A stretch of 64,000 nucleotides of DNA from Fragum whitleyi (Eukaryota > Mollusca > Bivalvia > Cardiida > Cardiidae). A model generated the notes under the pieces. The model was not told where the DNA came from. It ran no database searches and saw only the letters and a program-made list of their open reading frames with translations. Made by a program: the position numbers and the translations under genes. The stretch spans positions 58,404,187 through 58,468,186 of the forward strand of contig OX411555.1 in assembly GCA_948146395.1 (NCBI GenBank), in the 5' to 3' direction. Positions 62,701 to 64,000 of the stretch are shown here, piece after piece. Position 1 is the first letter of the stretch, and each line of letters starts with the position of its first letter.

Positions 62701-63917
62701 GTTTCACTTCTTTTTCTCGAGCATATCTCTGTCCCCTTATGACCAATTGACTTGATACTTGGCAATTATTTGCCTCTCATGACTATGGATTGCAGTATGC
62801 AAGAACCATAACTCTACCTTGCTTATTAATTAGTGATTTCCCTTTGTTGTTTTTCATACTAGGGCATCAAGCACTCAAAAGGGCATATCTTGTGACAGTT
62901 TGCTACCTTGTTGTTTCTGGACAATAACACTATAACAAATTTTTATCTTTCATGTGTGTATTGCTGGTGAATAAACCAGTATAGAATTTGCATAAAGATC
63001 ATCATTCAAGATCATTTTTCAAGGGCAATTCTGTGTGAATTAAAACCTTAACATTACCCATAACTATTGAATGGTGAGAAAAATATGTTCTTCATATTCC
63101 AATGTATGCTGCTTATGGCAAGGCCTTGCTGTTGTTACCAAAGCCAGGGTTATTGGTCAAGGTCAACTTCATATTTTCAAGGTGACTTACTATCAAGATA
63201 AGAACTTTTTCATTTGCCTTATCCTTTGAATGGTAATGGATGTAGTCTTCATATTTCACATGTGTGTTTCAGATTATGACTCACTTGATAATAAAATTCC
63301 AGTAAGTTTCTGCTACATAAGGTTTTAGCAACCACTAACTACATGTTATATTATATCTCTGTTATTCTAAAACTTTGTAACTGCAGCTTGATCAAAGCTG
63401 CAGTTATGGGGTATAAGAATTACCTTGACGATTTATAAAGTTAAATCATTTTATCTATCATAGACTCTGGTCCTTCATAGACATTCAACATCAGGGCCAG
63501 TGGTTATAAAACTTTTCTCAGGCTCAGACTCAATTTTCTCAAATTTCAGTTTGAGATTAAAGCCGTAATTCTGTTTCATACTCATTTAAATGTATAAACG
63601 TAAAAGATGATATTAGTAAGTTGTTATAAATAACAACTTATTAATATTATCTTTTATTTTCATACATCTATTTTAATTTGAAATTTGAGAAAATTAAGCC
63701 TGAGCCTGAGAAAAGTTTAACAACCTCGGGCCAAGATTCTTTTTGATATCTTTGCAGGGGCCTAGACCATATTTTATCCGATTATCTACAGAAGTTCATC
63801 CCATTTATTCATTATATTTGGTACATTATTTCCATCGTCGCTTTTGCTGGACTCATGCATTTTAATTACAACGATGTTGGTGTGTGTAAAGCTGTAGAAA
63901 TGGTGTGGAAAGTGTAA
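49953..63917 (+). CDS. SDHD: Succinate dehydrogenase cytochrome b small subunit, complete, 4 exons
   Basis: Membrane anchor of respiratory complex II in the mitochondrial inner membrane; with SDHC it binds haem b and ubiquinone. Exons 49953-49989, 60928-61083, 62129-62288, 63758-63917 join to 170 codons plus TAA (human 159). Intron phases are 1, 1, 2, as I recall for human SDHD. Residues 1-60 are basic with one acid ([30 protein letters not shown]), a mitochondrial presequence. Three membrane segments follow: about 82-99 ([16 protein letters not shown]), 104-118 ([15 protein letters not shown]) and 137-155 ([19 protein letters not shown]). His115 in FLHGFW is the expected haem ligand. SDY (125-127) matches human TDY with D92. 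The C-terminus [17 protein letters not shown] is diagnostic. Intron 1 is ~10.9 kb and carries a LINE. Confidence 0.96.
50328..50610. repeat. Large foldback (about 125-bp arms) in SDHD intron 1
   Basis: Left arm 'cggaccacaggcacttggat', 'ataataaataatagacaagg', 'gtagtgcagtcgccattttc', 'aacggatgtttttacaagca' is inverted on the right. Loop around 50450-50490. The right arm contains 'aacatggcggctgcactacc', which opens a short, unsupported frame. Confidence 0.8.
50625..51955 (+). mobile_element. Tandem-core element, 169-bp units
   Basis: Head 'atacgcctgaagggtcgtat' is inverted near the end as 'ccccttcgggcgtatatg'. GTCCGTCCGTCCGTCTGTCC follows the head. About six units of 169 bp ('tgtgtgcgcaactcctccta' at ~50876, 51045, 51214, 51383), very alike in the first four. 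End 'gctctgcgaagctcttgttc'. The LINE begins just beyond it. Confidence 0.75.
52202..53677 (+). CDS. LINE ORF: 2A-like peptide, PHD finger, apurinic-type endonuclease
   Basis: 491 residues. Residues 1-20 are hydrophobic and signal-like. Residues 71-82 ([12 protein letters not shown]) lead into DIELNPGP at 86-93, a full 2A-like motif, so the ribosome would be expected to skip between Gly92 and Pro93. A C4HC3 PHD finger spans 106-157 (C106, C109, C122, C125, H130, C133, C154, C157). The endonuclease runs from ~220 (RILNINCQS) through [18 protein letters not shown] and ISDHDAV (~430). After ~450 the frame leaves the conserved path (a one-base shift near 53548) and runs on to an unrelated stop. 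Upstream start context: ATG after 'ctcccaaat'. Confidence 0.88.
   Translation: MIILHHLFVLLGIIAYLQPVKHPVKTDCPVLQAIRADSQNCCNAHSYQTGLALLSLNKKLVCVNQKFRKEGLLLYLALLLLSTSNDIELNPGPVNRNDPKSTTYLCGTCDHPVMWDDRAIICDTCDQWYHISCQDVHTGSYSILNSDSDIRWDCKICNNQNHNTVCYEYHSKTTNQTSFMSISASSLPSPEQTKTIKPIHASTPLRKQKTTNPNEQQTPLRILNINCQSLKKKQELLENIIDSVKPDVVIATETWLDNSITNNQIFPANYTVWRKDRQTAKGGGVLIAIRNVYHSIEVPELQTDCEIIWIKLNLNDQKKLYICSYYNPRTSDENSLNKFDESLTRAAGIKDAILLIGGDFNLPGWDWKSQVLKPNTTNMKNHMKLIDSLNENGLTQLVDEPTRNENTLDLLITNLPNKIHMITTIPGISDHDAVFAEMDIHSETQTKPKRDTDIQVSQMEEHSKRLGDAPYTNQRNVTQQTQYKQYLEDLY
53549..55682 (+). CDS. LINE reverse transcriptase region (shifted frame)
   Basis: The conserved frame resumes near 53549 ([16 protein letters not shown]) one base out of register with the endonuclease ORF; the open frame itself extends back to 53496. 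Connector [22 protein letters not shown] motifs [55 protein letters not shown] (catalytic Asp), [14 protein letters not shown] and FADDT (catalytic Asp pair). The C-terminal domain has [29 protein letters not shown] and [16 protein letters not shown]. In related elements endonuclease and RT are one ORF, so the shift is probably a mutation of this copy. Confidence 0.9.
55960..56150. mobile_element. MITE-like repeat, relative of 2276-2460
   Basis: 'cttaaattcatcgatgtatg', 'acaccttatgaaatcaag'-type inverted arm, and 'gaagatttatcaataaaagt' at one end. Diverged. Confidence 0.4.
56821..57285 (+). mobile_element. Tandem-core element, two ~150-bp units
   Basis: Head 'tatgcccccgcatcgataga' + 'tcgggggcat' is itself a hairpin. 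GTCTGTCCATCCGTCCGTCT follows, then two units sharing 'aacttaacattgccaatatc', 'tggcatgatgatagatctca' and 'ggtcaaggtcatctgtcaag'. End 'acgggggcattcgtgtttca'. Confidence 0.7.
57750..58470 (+). pseudogene. Decayed LINE reverse transcriptase, first half
   Basis: Broken [22 protein letters not shown], an in-frame stop, [34 protein letters not shown], then frameshifts through 'atggacttcagtaaagcctt' (the DFSKAF region) and 'cagggctcagtcctggaccc' (QGSVLGP), to a stop-ridden ADNT segment. Clearly the same domain as 53549-55682 but an older and different family member. Interrupted at ~58470. Confidence 0.8.
58471..59718 (+). mobile_element. Second LINE 3' region nested in the first
   Basis: Contains RT C-terminal coding remnants at ~58527-58645 ([28 protein letters not shown]), then non-coding sequence including a short palindrome (59093-59156). 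It ends 'cctcattaaataaagtcttt' plus (ATT)n at 59690-59718. The host RT resumes immediately after. The 5' junction is not sharp and some host sequence seems lost. Confidence 0.65.
59093..59156. repeat. Short palindrome, GTCAGCACAACACTATTGTAA family
   Basis: 'tgcaacactattgtaagtgc' inverted as 'gcacttgcagtggtgttgca', flanked by 'aaggga' / 'ccccttg'. Confidence 0.8.
59717..60320 (+). pseudogene. Decayed LINE reverse transcriptase, second half
   Basis: Resumes with [11 protein letters not shown], then [16 protein letters not shown], a frameshift, [16 protein letters not shown], another shift, [40 protein letters not shown] and [13 protein letters not shown]. Continues the domain order of 57750-58470 exactly, so both are halves of one old LINE. 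Confidence 0.82.
60741..60812. repeat. Short palindrome, GGCTCAGCACAAAACAGTTG family
   Basis: 'atggctcagcacaaaacagt' + 'tgtaacttcc' inverted as 'ggtacaacagtttcgcactg' + 'agccat'. Confidence 0.8.
60928..61083 (+). CDS. SDHD: SDHD exon 2
   Basis: 156 nt: 2 + 51 codons + 1. Acceptor 'ttggtatttcttttag', donor 'CCAG|GTACAT'. Encodes a basic presequence ([27 protein letters not shown]). Phases 1 and 1 match its neighbours. Confidence 0.88.
61167..61314. repeat. Palindrome nested in the loop of another palindrome
   Basis: The outer hairpin (ggggtcaacacagtactatt / aatagtattgtgctgacctc) belongs to the 41689 and 59093 family. Its loop holds a complete copy of the other family at 61207-61287 (atggctcagcacaaaaccgt / accattttgtgttgagccat). 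In SDHD intron 2. Confidence 0.9.
62129..62288 (+). CDS. SDHD: SDHD exon 3
   Basis: 160 nt: 2 + 52 codons + 2. Acceptor 'cttctttatttcag', donor 'TTCTG|GTAAGT'. Encodes [20 protein letters not shown] and [14 protein letters not shown], matching human [20 protein letters not shown] and MDYSLAAALTLHGH. Carries the haem-ligand His. Confidence 0.96.
62320..62565 (+). mobile_element. tRNA-derived SINE in SDHD intron 3
   Basis: Head 'gttgtcacagcccattggta' with a weakened B box 'ggttagattcccatc', body 'catcctttccggctatttgt', tail 'atataactgaaagattgttg' and 'aaagcggcataaagtccc'. It starts about 30 bp after the exon 3 donor. Confidence 0.75.
62640..63310 (+). mobile_element. Decayed tandem-core element
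   Basis: 'tatacaccccaagaaagact' resembles the head of 23795. The cores are diverged ('gcaagaaccataactctacc', 'ggtcaaggtcaacttc', 'tggtaatggatgtagtcttc'). No CCGT run or tail left. Confidence 0.45.
63372..63405. repeat. Short palindrome, AACTGCAGCTTGATCAAAGC family
   Basis: 'gtaactgcagcttgatcaaa' + 'gctgcagttatg' is nearly perfect. Relatives: 24586-24622, 39308-39350. Confidence 0.8.
63503..63725. mobile_element. Foldback MITE just upstream of SDHD exon 4
   Basis: Arms of ~45 bp: 'aaacttttctcaggctcaga', 'aattttctcaaatttca' is inverted at the right. An inner palindrome 'taagttgttataaataacaa' + 'cttatta' sits at the centre. It ends about 33 nt before the exon 4 boundary, so the branch-point zone is at its edge. 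Confidence 0.8.
63758..63917 (+). CDS. SDHD: SDHD exon 4 (stop codon)
   Basis: 160 nt. Acceptor 'gatatctttgcag'. Encodes [30 protein letters not shown] and [17 protein letters not shown], then TAA at 63915-63917, matching human [32 protein letters not shown] and MLWKL. Confidence 0.96.
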
Positions 63918-64000
63918 AGTGAATCTGTAAAAAAACAAACTCCGGGTATCATATATAGCCTCAGCTAAAACTTTGAATCCAGGGCAGTCAACATATTGTG

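Overview
The window looks like nuclear DNA from a bivalve mollusc. It is AT-rich, its genes are split by introns with GT-AG borders, and it is packed with repeats of mollusc type: tRNA-derived SINEs with a bivalve-style tail, CR1/L2-like LINEs, many non-autonomous elements built from ~145-170 bp tandem cores next to short CCGT-type runs (pearl/Helitron-like), foldback MITEs and short palindromes. Species and lineage are inferred from repeat style only.

Three genes can be supported. (1) Plus strand, 2100-10107: the last two coding exons of an unrecognised coiled-coil protein gene that starts left of the window. (2) Minus strand, 47201 down to 20417: alpha-L-iduronidase (IDUA, GH39, lysosomal). 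Fourteen coding exons were placed by reading frame, splice phase and similarity to the family; one small exon (about 80 nt, between 30364 and 23302) was not found. (3) Plus strand, 49953-63917: SDHD, the small membrane anchor of mitochondrial complex II, complete in four exons with the same intron phases as I recall for the human gene. IDUA and SDHD are divergent, about 2.75 kb apart; IDUA and the coiled-coil gene are convergent.

The most unusual structure is inside IDUA. Two separate exons (43087-43182, carrying the catalytic acid/base NEP motif, and 23178-23302) are each followed by a minisatellite whose unit is the 3' end of that same exon plus its 5' splice site plus the first ~22-36 nt of the intron. 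One array has about 14 units of 75 bp, the other about 24 units of ~72 bp. The gene therefore carries dozens of decoy splice donors directly behind two authentic donors. A third exon (32290-32411) has two decayed partial copies just upstream.

SDHD intron 1 (about 11 kb) holds a nearly intact non-LTR retrotransposon (about 51960-55825). Its first ORF has a 2A-like peptide (DIELNPGP), a C4HC3 PHD finger and an endonuclease; the reverse transcriptase follows in a shifted frame. The same intron holds an older LINE split by a second LINE insertion (57750-60320).

Layout: 1-2.1 kb unassigned; 2.1-10.1 kb coiled-coil gene with a repeat-filled intron; 10.1-20.4 kb intergenic repeats; 20.4-47.2 kb IDUA; 47.2-49.95 kb divergent intergenic region with one MITE; 49.95-63.9 kb SDHD. 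I saw no rRNA, CRISPR or functional tRNA gene.
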